DNA from: Atrichornis clamosus
Taxonomy: Eukaryota > Chordata > Aves > Passeriformes > Menuridae
Direction of reading: 5' to 3'
Assembly: GCA_013400975.1 (NCBI GenBank)
Contig: WBMZ01010857.1
Coordinates: forward strand, 47,376-111,375
DNA: 64,000 nt
This document shows positions 1 through 12,900 of this stretch, in pieces. How positions within the stretch are numbered: position 1 is the stretch's first letter; the number at the start of each line of letters is the position of its first letter. The notes under the pieces were generated by a model that was not told the origin of the DNA, made no database searches, and saw only the letters and a list, made by a program, of their open reading frames with translations. The position numbers and the translations under genes are program-made.

Positions 1-899
1 AAGCATCGTCTACTTGCAAAACAGTTACAAATGGCACTGAAAATGAAAATGGAATATTTTTGTAGGACAGATGGTTGGCCTGTACCAAGCACTTCACTTC
101 CTTTCTTGCTGTTCACCTTAGAAACTCTAAACCTGTTGTTCTTTCAGCACAGTCTTGGTTTTCCTTTAGCTGAAGCAATAGTGGAAATCTTTGAGAAATG
201 AGTGAGTGGTGATAGGAAACAGTCTTTGTAACCAATTGCCACATTTCTATTGTTTCATTTTCAAACATGAATGAGAGATGGGTTAAATGGACTTAATATT
301 CATAACTACCTAGTGTTTCTCTTTTTTAGAGGACTAACAACTCTCGACATTACATTCTAGAAAGGGGATGCTATATTTGTGGGTAAAACTGCAGGTATAG
401 TGTCTAGCCTGGATAAATTGATTTGTTGATAAATCAAATAACCATAGCTCAGACAAAAATATGTCAACAATGCTGGGAATATCATCACTGATCTCTTTAG
501 CAAAGCTGTTAATTGCCTCTGTAGTGAGCCATAGAGATAAAAACTATATTTCTAACTACTTCAAATATACTTAATATGTGAATATATTAAAAGCTATAGT
601 TGACATACTTCAAGTACTTAAAAATATAGACCTAAGTTTTCTGAAATTACTGATTTCAGATATGCAACTGTTGAAGTTACTGATTTGGAACAAATGAAAA
701 AGAACTGATTTTCAAAGATGTCATCTATTTTCTAGACAATACTTTCCTTTAAGGCATCTAGGATGGATGGAGTACCAGCAGTAATCTATGAATTTTAAAA
801 GGTCCTGCAGTGTCTAGGCAGAAATGCTAGGCTAATTGTGGAAGTGGTACCCTTCTCAAATGTTTTTGGGTGCTAATGACTCCTCATGTCCTCTTTCAG
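1..899 (+). other. PRR5 intron (5' part off window)
   Basis: AT-rich intronic sequence leading to the acceptor at 898-899. I see no repeat and no exon here. The preceding coding exon is upstream of the window. Confidence 0.8.
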
Positions 900-980
900 T
901 ATCCACAATGGAGTGATAGCAGTGTTCCAACGTAAGGGTCTCCCAGACCATGAACTTTACAACCTCAATGAAGGAGTAAG
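900..980 (+). CDS. PRR5: PRR5 coding exon (first in window)
   Basis: The acceptor is a pyrimidine run followed by AG at 898-899, and the donor is GTAAGA at 981. The exon starts on the last base of a split serine codon and ends on two bases of a split arginine codon. It encodes '[16 protein letters not shown]' and then '[10 protein letters not shown]', the start of the conserved HbrB-type region. The previous exon must end in phase 2 and lies before base 1. Confidence 0.95.
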
Positions 981-3900
981 GTAAGAGACTTGGCTGCATT
1001 GGATATTCTCAGCCAGATGCTCAAGACTGTTTGCCAGCCCTCGCACTTTAGAGCTTCTGCAGAGTATTAAGGTTTTTCTCCCAGTGGGATTTTCGATCAG
1101 CACAGTCCATTTGCCTCAGTAATTGCTGTTGCTGATGTGTGTCAACACCTCACTGAGCAAGAGCTGATCCCTCCTTCTGGAGGAGGAATTCAGCCCTGAT
1201 CAGGAGAGTTTATTTCATAGTCTGTCTTGACATGCTGGTTTAAAACTAAGGAAGGGAAAACCTGGACCCCTCTAGTGATGCAGCCCTATTGCACTGGAGT
1301 GATACTGCCATTTCCAGAGGTGCCACTCTGAGGTGCTTCCCTTGCATCCAGGGAGGAGGTAAACCCTCCAGGCACTCAGTGGGACATGGCAAGAAAAGAT
1401 GTCCTGCCTGGTGGTCCCTTGGATCTACTGCTCCTTCCATATGTAAAGTTACAACGCTGTCCTGTCAATACCATGGCCTGAGTAACACTGTTTATGTTTC
1501 CAATTTCTTCCTCCTATTGTGATGATACTGTCTGCAGCAGACTAAATATAGACCAGTGAGGTGTATAATGGGAACTTTTAATTGTGGGAATATCTTCAGA
1601 AAAGTCCAGCCAGATGACATTGCGCTTGTGTTTGCTTTTTTTGAAATTAAAAGAAGCTTACTCTTCAGTTACTTCTTACTTCTCTGGGGAGAAAATGACA
1701 TACAAAGAATAGCTTTTCTGGGATGGCTGTCAGTTAACATGATCCATCAATCATGTTGAGTTACTTATTGGAATAATGGTTAATCATTATTATTGTAAGT
1801 GCTGTTAGGATTCTTCAGCTTTATCTGAATGACAAAAGAGGGTACTTCTGGACTGAGATTTCTTGCCCAATGCATTTGCCTTAATATGCTTATCTACTGG
1901 TGAGGGACAGAAGAGGAAAAATTGTCTGCTGGTGTGACAGAGATGAATATAATCTTGTATGAACCAATAAATAGAAGATAGATAAAAATGTGCCCAAATT
2001 TTGCTTTAATTTACCTGGCTATAAACCCTGCACCATGATGCTTGGTAACATAATTGAGTTGAATTTATTGCAACATCCCATGCAGCTGAACAGGCAAGCT
2101 GATTACAAATAGATTTTTTTTTCCCTATTTTATGATGGCTTTGCTGCCACATGATAGGCCCATTTCTTTTTGTTCGGGTAGGGATAATGCTGCTTTGTTG
2201 CTGTTTCAGCTGATGGCTCACTTCAGGGAGAATGCCTGGTGCCTCATACCTGAGCTGAAGATGAAATTACTGATTTGACATATGCCAAAAATACCTGTCT
2301 TACTGCTATTGTTATTTATTTCAAAATAACTTTCTTTGGGTTAATGTGAGTGCAAAAATACCTGGTTATTCACAAACATGACCTCAGAAGTGGAACAAGT
2401 GTGTACTTGCCTTATGAATGTTTTAGATGCATTTTCCCATGAGTACAAAATGAGAAAGAAACACATTATTTCCACCGGGCAGAATTTTAGTGTGGAAGCG
2501 TTTAGTTAAATGGTTAATATTAGTTAGTTACTTTTTTGAACAGTTACCCCACAGTAAAATAAGTTATTTTATTTTACCACTATGATCAGAGCAGATTCTG
2601 GAATACTTTTCATAATAAACCCCTAAATATCCAGATTGACTCACATGACTCACAGATCAAGTGTAAATAATTGAACAATAATTTGCACACCACTGTTTTG
2701 ACTCAGGAATGTCACATATTCAACTACCATATGTCACATACATGCAGACAAATATGTTAAACTTCCTTTTCTGAAGACGCACCTTGAGGCTTTGAACCCT
2801 TATTATTTAAGAAAACATCAGTGGGTACAAATCTGTAGAGTACCATTCACTTTTCTTCTAGGTTTGGCTCATAAGAGCTGCCACTCATTTACACCAATGC
2901 CTTTTGACACCATTGCATTCCTGTGGCATTAGAAAATGGCCTTAAATACAGAGTTATATACACAGCCCTCAGAATCCCTATTGCAACAAAAACAGTCTGG
3001 GATTTGAGTCTCTCTCACACTGCTGGAACTCCTGAATTCTTCTGCTAAAGCTGATGAAGCACAGTAAGGTGGTGAGAAGGTACTCCAGCAACTGGGAGTA
3101 TCACCAGTGTGTGGCCTGTGCATTGCTCCCTCTGGGCTCTTTCTAGCTGATTTAATAGGAGATTGAGTCAAAAGTCTGGTAATAAAAATCTCTATGCGTG
3201 TATGTACTGTTTAGTTTTCTCTTGGTCCATGTGTGCAATATTAGTAATCAAACAGTGTTTTTTCCTTTTTCATTTCATGTACCATATGTCATTTCAAAGT
3301 GTTTATTTTGACCACTTTTAAAACAAGGAAGAAAATGAAGGAAAGGGAAACACAGCTGAAGCAGGATGTCCTGTACTAAAGCTAATACATATTTACAGCT
3401 GCCTCTTTTCCAAGTTTCAGGACACTGATTTGATGCAAACAAAGCATATTTTTGTGGCATTTCCTCTTTTGCAGCCAGAGTTCAAACCCAGTAAAATCCC
3501 TTGTTTGCTTCATTTAACGTTATTTAACAGATACTATGCAGTGTTACACTTTCCATTCTGACTAATGTTGCAAGAGTTAATTTTAAAATGAACCAATGAA
3601 GCAGCAGCAGGAAGAAAAAAAGTCAGGAGCTATTTTAGCACATTTTAAGGGAATTTATATTATCATCTGAATTTATTAAGTCATTAAACAGGCAATGAAG
3701 ACCTGATACCAATGATAGAGGACCTTTGTGAGTGCAAAATGCCTGGCTTAAAAATCAGATGTACTTTAAATAAGATTTGCTGTCTGGTCAGGGATCTCTT
3801 TTAGGTTTAGTTAGATTTTTACCTGGATTCCACCATGTTGTCCACATATAGGTTGATCAGTAATTAGAATTATCGAGGATCTGATAGCCTGTTTTTTATT

Positions 3901-6900
3901 AAAGGAAATTAAGCAAGGATGAAAAAGAAATTGCAAGTAATGTCTTGGATCCAGTTTTATTGTGGATCTCTTTTAAGTTAATATGTAAAAAGAACATCAA
4001 ACACCAGTGTTCTGAGCTGGCATGAGGGTCTCACTGTTTCACTAGAAATTAATTAAGTAGCTTGAAGTATTTGCATTATTAGGAATTGAAGAAGCAAGAT
4101 GCATGATTTGTGCTGTCAGTTCTTCTGCCCTGTAAACAGAGATGTTAATGTAGACATAGTGCTGCCTGGTGTGCTGCAGTCCAGTGCATATAATTACCTA
4201 CAAGCTGGTTGTTTGGTTCATTCACAGCTGAAAAAATGGAAATGTGGTGGGATCTTGTTTTATCAGAGGGACATTGGATAAGTAGAATGTATTTTTTTAT
4301 TTCCTGCCCTAAATGCCAGAATTTATTAGTAGAACCTAAAATAGTAAAAGAGAAGATATTTGCAAATCACCTCTTCAAAACTATCAAGAGTCCAGGTGGA
4401 GCTGCTAGCTTGAGGAGAGAGTAGAAAATTAAGCAAAACCTGTCAGCATAAAGTACCAGTACTTTTTTGAAACAGTGGCATGAAGTGGGAATAAATTGTC
4501 ACTCTTGTAGGAGAAATCAAAACCGCAACTTTCTTGTTAGTTCAACCTAAAAGTGGTTTGTCTATCCATGTTCAAAGTAAGAAGAACCTTTAGTGCCATC
4601 ACCTGTGATCCAGAAAAAAATCACTCCACTGGACAGTAAATCTCCACTTGGAGTGAACACGTTACAATTTGGCTGTCATCCTTGTTCTCCTTGACTTCTC
4701 TTAAGGCATTAGGACTTCAGCAGCCTTTGGGGAGGTGGATTTTAACCCTTGCCAAGGTCTTGTCAGTGGTACTGTTGAGGGCAGAGTCTCAGGGCACTAC
4801 CAGAGCTGTCCTCTGCCACACGTTGCAGCTACATGCCAAGGAGACTGGTGATCCAACAGCTCTTCATGGCAGTGGGATACCTATGGATAATGCCTCAGCT
4901 GGCTTTCAGAGCTTCTGTCCATAGGTAGTTTGTCCAAATTCATCAAGTTTTTAGTTGGACAGTATTTTTATGGTTAGGAGCATCTGAAAACCTCCTTCCT
5001 TTTGTTTATTTTTTATTTATTTTCTGCCTAGAGCATTTCCACAGGGTGCAATGAGAACAATGTGGACATGCACTTAAGGATAAATAAACCAAGATACCAT
5101 ATTTCAGCCTCCTCAAGATTGACCTGGTCCTCTCTTCCCTGAACTTTCAGGAGATCTCAAGAGGCTATGCTGAAGCATGTATTGTAAAAACATCAGAATC
5201 AACTCCTGTAGACTTTCATGGAATATAGGGATATGCTGGATTTGGTTTGATGACTCTTTGTTTACTAGTTAAATAATTTGATTAGTGAGTTATTTGTCAG
5301 TTAAAGATCTAACACAAAGCAATAGACATGTCACTGAATATATAATTTACATCATTTACATCATTACCCTAATTGAACTGGATGTTTCAGTTTTAAGTCA
5401 AATTTGACCTTACTTTTTCATGGAACCTGATGTGGCCACACAGGTTTTCAAAAGAGCTCCAGGCCAGATTTAGATGTGTTCAGAAAACCGAGCTGGGGCT
5501 ACATTTCTGTAAGGTCCAAGTTGTCATTTATACATCTGAATAGTGACCTGACTGAAAAGAGGTACTGTCTAGCATCCAGCATGTGAGATTTAAATAATAC
5601 AGCTTTTTAGCCGTGTAGTGAGTTTTACCTGGATACACACAGGCTTATGGACTGGTTGAGTTCAGTTTCTTAACTTGAGAGTTGTTTTATGGGATTTTTT
5701 TGCATGGGAATTTCATTTGCTGTCTGAGATTGCTTTGTAGGTTTTAGTGTAGAGGAATCATGAAAGGCAGAGCTAAACTGTTAAATTCCTACCTGCCTTT
5801 TCACTGAAACCATATGAAACTTCAGCTATCTTGAGTCTCCTGAGTGGATGTAGGATGGAAAGCATTCTCTTTTCATCAAATCTTAAATTTCCTTTTATAT
5901 GTGTAATTGAGCCATCTAAAATGACAGCAGATATTTTTCTACATACAGAAATGCTGGCTGGAGTCTTGGTATTGTGGACACTGTTTGCTCTCTTTGTAGT
6001 TAGTCATTAGGCTCTGTGCTTACTCATACTAAAGTATTTTGCTATTAGTGACTTCCCCTCTTTCATGCAGGACACAGCTAATACAATTTGCTGGTTATAC
6101 AGATTCTTCTCTTGCTCTTTTTAATACAGGCAATTACTGAAAACAGAACTGGGATCCTTTTTCACTGAGTATCTGCAGGTAGGCTTGTGTTCTCCTTTTT
6201 TAAATCAAATTTTGTTATATGCTACTGAGCAAAATCACAAAATCATTTCACCCATTCTAAATGATGATCTGGAGACCCTTGAAACCATTCAGAGATGTCC
6301 ACTGACTTATCTGTGGTTTTGAAATTAATGGATTAATGAGATTTGGATTTTATATACATATATATATATAGCTAGTGAAAAGCTAGTGAAAAACACAGCT
6401 GTCACTGTGTTTCTGTAGGACATTGCTGTCTTTCATGAGATTTCAGACATTCTTTTTAGCTTAAAATTGAAGTCCCTGATTAAACCAGGGAAGTTTATTG
6501 TAGTATAGTTACGAGGAAAGACTTTTAGCAGTAAGTATCTCTCTCTATTGAAGCAATATTCTTTCTGCTTCTCTAAGTACATGTTTTGTAGGTCAGTCAT
6601 TTGAAGTTTGAGAAGCACTTTGTACTGCACAAAATACATGCTGTATCCTAAGAACATCAGGTGATTATGTCGTTTCACAAGTATCCCAAGTGATTTAAGC
6701 AAGATGGACACAGCAAGACTCCTTTGATGATTACTCTTTAAAATAAAAGACCCCTTTCATTGTCTAAAGTTAAGAATGAGCAAAATGTGAAATATGATGG
6801 CTGTAGGGAAGTACAGAATTGACTAAAGGTAGTCTATATTTTATTTACAGAATCAGCTGCTCACAAAAGGCATGGTGATCCTAAGGGACAAGATCCGGTT

Positions 6901-9900
6901 TTATGAAGGTAACTTGGATTTTAGCATGGCTATGTATGTCACAGGAGTTTTAGCAATTGCACTCTGGAGGCAGTGGGATGCTTTCCAGTATCTTCCTGGG
7001 ACTGTGGATTAGCGTATCTCAGCCCATTCCTACAGTCTGTTGTTGGGTCCTGCCTTGTGTTCTCATTAACTTTCATCAAGGGGAGGTGATTGCCTAGAGC
7101 AGCATTGAGGGAGTTAGGGAAAGATTGGCTCCATCGAGGACACTTCGTTCTCCTTTAGTTACAGCCTGCTTACTGTTCAGGAAAAGTGGAAAAATAGACT
7201 GAGATACATAATAATCGAAAAGCTAAGCACAAAGATCCCAGTTAGTTGAAGTATCTAAATCCAAAATAATGCTTTAGCTCATTTTATGAGTTACTCTGGA
7301 GTCATGCTGACATAAATGAGGTCAAACACTGTCTCTCATTTTAAAGTCAAGGCTCCATTTAACTGTCTGCACCTTCTGGAGGTGCCACCTTATGGAAGTA
7401 AACATCAAAAATAAACCTCCCCCCTGGTGCGTTACTTTACAGGCACCTGTATTTTGTGTCCCATGCTATTATGTGGTGTTTAGATGTGCAGTTAAATATG
7501 CGGTTTTGTCCTAGGTTTGGCATGCAAATTGTGCCAGGGGAGCTTTAGATCGGATGTTAGAAAAAAATTGATTCACCAAAAGGGTTGTTCAGGCATTGAA
7601 ACAGCCTGTCCAGGGCAGTGGTGGAGTCACCAACCCTGAAGGTATTTAAAAGATGTGTAGATATGGCACTTGGGAACATGGCTTAGTGGTGGCCTTGACA
7701 GTGCTGGGTTAATGGTTGGACTTGATGATCTTGGAGGGCTTTTCCAACCTAAATGATTCTGTGATTCCATATCTCATCAGATGATGAAATGATTTTGAAA
7801 TATCTTCAAGAATTATCACCCATGTAAACATTCTCAAGATCTTTGAGGGGCGAAGGCAATTTTAAAGAAATGCATCTTTCCTTTTCCAAAGTCTAAATGT
7901 ACTGCTCAAGTAGGAGCTTAGAGACAACTGTTTCCATTAGTCTCTATCTCTAAATAATATCTCTATCTATAAATCCTGGATGTGACCTTTCATGACTGCC
8001 AGTACAGCTGATCAGATTAAGGTGGTGCTATGGAATCCAGCTTTTCTGATGAAAAGACAGTAGCCCTTAACACCCAAAAAGAGAACCAATTTCACATTAA
8101 AAACTCTGAAAATCCACAAAAAGAGTACTGAAACTCTTTCAGGTGAACACCAAATTCCTCAGTTATATAAGATAACAGCTTGGAGAGCACAAGGGGAGCT
8201 GTAGGAATCTCAAGGCCTTCATAGTTGCTTTGTAAATCACAAAGGAAGTTGTTTTTTAAGTATCAAATCAGCAAATGAGATACAGACCTACCAAAGTCCA
8301 ACCCTTTTTTTCCTCTCCTGATATTATCAGCTTGAAAATCAGAAATGTTTGAGATCAAAGCTGAGATGAAAAACTAAAATGTGAGACCACTAGAGGGCTT
8401 TCAAATATAGAACCGTGTTTAGGAAATACCAAATATGAGCAAGCTGTTGACTTCAAAATTATTTTGGTTTTTGATTTAGTGTGTCATTTTGTGGTTGCCC
8501 CTTAAGATATGGTCAGAAATTCTGGTAAGGTGAGAATTAAACTGGTCATGTTTTTTCCAAGTCCATGCTCAGAAATGTCATCTCTCTAAAACTGGCAAGT
8601 TACAGGAGGGTAGCAGTAATTCAGTCATCTCATTCAGAGGCAGAGAGGTCTTTCTGACTCGCAGCTTTCCTGAGGAGTTGCTGGTGGACTTGAGTTTCCA
8701 AGGCTAGAACTTGGGTTTCTTGGAAGCAGATGCAGCCCTGCCCTAGAGTCCATCCTGTAGTTGGTGACCCTGTGGCTCCCAGTACACCCAAGACAGAGCT
8801 GAGAGCATGGAAATCTTGGAAGCTCCCATTCTGAGCAGGGCTCCCTTCCTGGGTCTGCAGCAGCAGCAGTTCTGCCCTCAAATCTCAGGTTGTCCATATC
8901 CCACGGTTTGAGTTTCCCTCTCCACTTGGTGTTGAAGTTTTCATAAGAGAAAATAACACACTTTGGAGGGATTTTGTCTTGCGAAAGGTTTTGAAAATCA
9001 CAGAATGGTTTGGGTTGGAGGGGGCCTTAAAGATCATCCAGTCCTACCCCATCATAGGCAGGACACCTTCCACTAGCCCACATTTCTCCAAGCCCCGTCC
9101 ATCCTGGCCTTGAACAGTTCCAGGGATGGGGCAGCCACAGCTTCTCTGGGCAGCCTCTGCCAGTGTCTCACCATCCGCACAGGGAAGAATTTCTTCCTAA
9201 TAACTAATTACTTATTCTTATATTTCTTTCATGAGTTTCAATTAGCTTTTAGAAGCCCTGTGAAAAGTACCAAATGCATTTTTATGTCATACAAAATTGA
9301 CTATATTGTGCTTCATTAAAATGAGCATTTAGAATAACCCAGTTTCCTGGAATCCAGCAAATGCTTATGCTCAATGTAGCGATCTTCTCCTGACAGTAAA
9401 AAAAAGATATGTTGTTGAAAGAACATGTAAGTCACATTCCTTCATGTGAAAGATGCTCATCACCAACAAATTGTAGGAATTCTTCCACAGCCCTTAATAA
9501 AAGGTCTGCCTGCCTAAGGCATTTAACTCTACAGCCTTTCTGAGCTGCTGTACAGAAATCCATTACTTCACAAAACAAGCTGCCCACAAGATGTAATAAG
9601 TGCATGATGGTAAAGGCTTGTTTACCTCAACAGAGTAATTTAACTTCATAGAATTCTAGCAGCAAGATTTGAAAAGGACCAGATTTATAAGGGCTTTTAA
9701 CCTCACTTTCTTGGCAACTAACATATTTAACTCTTTAAGACTCTGCCTTCAAAGCATAGAGTGGTTGGACTTCTCCTTCATAATGAGATTTATGCCTTGG
9801 AAACACTTTAGTGTTTCAGATACTAGTAATGGATGTTAGAATGCAAAGTTATTGTCCTGGTTTATCTCCAGCCAGCAGCTCAGCCCCACAGAGCCACTTG

Positions 9901-12900
9901 CTCACTTCCCCTCATGGAATGGGGGGTTTAGTTGGAAGGGTAAAAGTGAGAAAAGTGGTGGGTTGAAATTAAGGCACTTAATAGTTTAAGCAAAAATTAT
10001 GCACACAAGCAAAGCAAAACAGGATTCATACCCCCTTTCCATGGGCAGGCAGGTGTTCAGCTATCCCAGGAAGGTCAGGCTCCATGACACACATGGTGAC
10101 TTGGGAAGACAAACACAATCACTCCAAATGTCATGTCNNNNNNNNNNNNNNNNNNNNNNNNNNNNNNNNNNNNNNNNNNNNNNNNNNNNNNNNNNNNNNN
10201 NNNNNNNNNNNNNNNNTCTGTATGCTGAGCATGACACCATACAGTCTGGGATGTCCCTGTGGCCAGCTGGGAAAAGCTGACCCAGCTGTGTCCCCTCCCA
10301 GCTCCTTGTGCCCCCCCAGCCCCTTGGTGGTGGGGTGGGAGAGGAGCAGAAAAGCCTTGGCTCTGTGCTCGCCCTGCTCAGCAATAACTAAAACATCCCT
10401 GTGTTATCAGCACTGTTCCAGCACAAATCCAAAACACAGCCACTACCAGCTACCGGGAAGAAATTTAACCTCATCTCAGCCCAAACCAGCGTAGCTGGTA
10501 TTATTATTGTTATTGTTGTTGTTATTATTATTATTATTATTAATATTATTATTACTGCTAAAGCTGCTAGAAATTTTTTTATATGGTTCCCCGTTGTGTT
10601 TCATTAGAACTAATGCAAAACAATTTATAGAAAAATTTTTAAAAATAGAAACAGAGAACACCCTTTTCAGTCTTGTGCATGAGAGTGCAGGACGGAGAGA
10701 ACTTCTGCCTAGTGGTGCAGAAATTAAGACCTTGGTGTGCTTCATAAGCCAGCAGCTGCAGTATAGCATGGTGATCCACATTTGTCACTGAAAGCACTTA
10801 AAAGTCATCAACCCAGGAATAATTCAGGAGTTGCAGATGGGCTGGAGCTGATGCTGCTCAACATGTGCTTAAAAACGCAGAGTGATTGAGTATCCCATAG
10901 TAAAGATTGGCACTTGGCTGACTTCGAGTGCAGTTAGTAGTGTCGATGCTTTCATGCATAATTGCTTTGTGATATGTGCATAATTCTGGGCAAAATGTTC
11001 CCTGTCTGAGGCCCAGAGTAATGCTGTAATGCAAAAATTAAGAATAGTATCTGATTCTGATACCAATAGTAATATTGATTGATTGCTATTGAATTTGCTT
11101 CCTGGTAAATCACTGATGAATTTATCTCCATTACACTTGCTGGTGGAGGTGCAGGGGCATTGCTCTCCCCTCAGAGTTGGTTTGAGGGCGTAGGGATGGT
11201 ACGGAGCTTGCTCAAGGCCACATGGGCCATTTTGGGGAACAGGGATTTGAAGCCAGAACCCACCTGTTGAACCAGATTTCCTCTGTGTATCTCAGCTCCT
11301 GCATTTGCCTCTGTGTTGTATAAAATGTTCTGTGAGGAATCTGATGTCCAGCTTGGTTGTACAACCCGGCCAGAGCTTCTCCAGTCTCCACTGGGGAGGA
11401 TTCTAGGTGTCTGCAGCTGGGGAAGGAACAGACACAGAGGTGGCCTTGCTGTGAGGACTACTGGGAACTCATGTCGTAGCAAGTTCTGACTGCATCCTTT
11501 GAAAGTTACAGTAAAAATTAGAGCCCTAACACCATTTTTCGTTTCCATAGATCTTGGGTGAGATTTTCTGTGTAAGTGGAAAAGGGAACAGTGGAAAAGC
11601 CACAAGGGATCAGTTTGAGGGGATGCTTTACGGAGCATCTCCAAGGAATGTGATTTGCTCTGCTGCCCTGCAGCTTGAAAGGCAGCAGGGAGCGTGATGG
11701 GGTAAATTCCTCTGCAGGAATGCTCCCACATTTAACCTGCTGTATCCTCCCCCTGTTTTCTTCCACAGCCCTGTCCAGCAGGTATTACTGCAAGAGGAGG
11801 ACATAACCTGGGCTATTACTCCTTGTTCTTCACAGGGTTTTCCTGTAACCTCAAAGTCTCTGAGTTTATTAAGAACATTAGAAGTGTCACCTGAAAAGAC
11901 ACAAATGTGGAAGGATCTGATACACCAAAAGGAATACTAATTTCATACTTATAATAGTGGCTGCTATGTGATTCATCTTAGCATATAGTAGCAAATTCAT
12001 ATTGTTCCCTGCATGTTTTACTTTTTGCACTTAGCTGATTACAGCCAAAACGGTTCACTCGTTTGTTTTGTGTTTTTGCAGGACAGAAACTACTGGATAC
12101 TTTAGCTGAAACCTGGGATTTTTTCTTCAGCGATGTTCTGCCCATGCTGCAGGCTATTTTCTATCCTGTGCAGGTGAAAAAATTACTCTGTTACTATAGA
12201 ATCTTGAAAAAACTGGAAAAAGCAACTTTACTGATTCATCAGCAGATTGATGCAATCCTTAATTCTCTCTCCTTGGGTGAACCTCCCAGTGCAGATGTTC
12301 TGTATAGTCGTGTCATGCAAATAAGTTATTTATGCAAATGGTTTGAAGTGCTCGGGTGGAAAAGATGAAGGGGAACTTTGAAAACAAAATTGGAGTGCGG
12401 GGTTAGTCCTTCTGCCAATCACGCTAAAAGTCAAAAAAGGTTATGAATGATAAACTGAAATGTTGCACAGTGAAATAATTGAAGCTGTGTTGAATTAAAT
12501 ATATGCATTTCCTTCTCTGGGATGTCAATTTGTCTTTGAAGTATCTCCACTTCTGAAAAAGAATTGTATTTCTGAGATCAAATTCTATGCTACAGTAAGT
12601 GGACAGCATTAGTCATTGGAATTAGATCAGTTTAGATGAGCACAGATTTTGACTTCAGTAATTTTAAATCCACAATAGATACTTGATCTGATTTGAATGA
12701 AGGCTCAATCTCGTACAGTAGTGATGGCCACAGAGTGTTTATCACTGAAGTCTCAAGGAAATCTGCACCAGATAGGTGCAAGTGACCAAGTGACCTGCAG
12801 ATGCCTACAGATTTTAGTGGGAGCATGGTGCCTGAACATATCTGGGGGAACTTCAGAAACCTTCTCCCATTTTTCCAAGTGGACTTTATGCCTAAAATGA

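Larger units (their letters stand above)
6909..12081 (+). other. PRR5 intron, 5.2 kb, repeat-bearing
   Basis: A GT..AG intron containing a + strand CR1 tail (7530-7770), a - strand CR1 tail (8996-9212), an ERV LTR interrupted by the assembly gap (9855-10497) and an (ATT)n-type tract (10499-10556). The remainder, including a 186-codon antisense open frame at 11171-11731, is not recognised. Confidence 0.8.

Noticed and set aside
9999..10494. Open frames crossing the N run (93-136 codons)
   Set aside because: Their length comes from untranslatable N codons inside an LTR.
10476..10791. Poly-Leu or poly-Asn open frames
   Set aside because: They are translations of the (ATT)n/(GTT)n tract.
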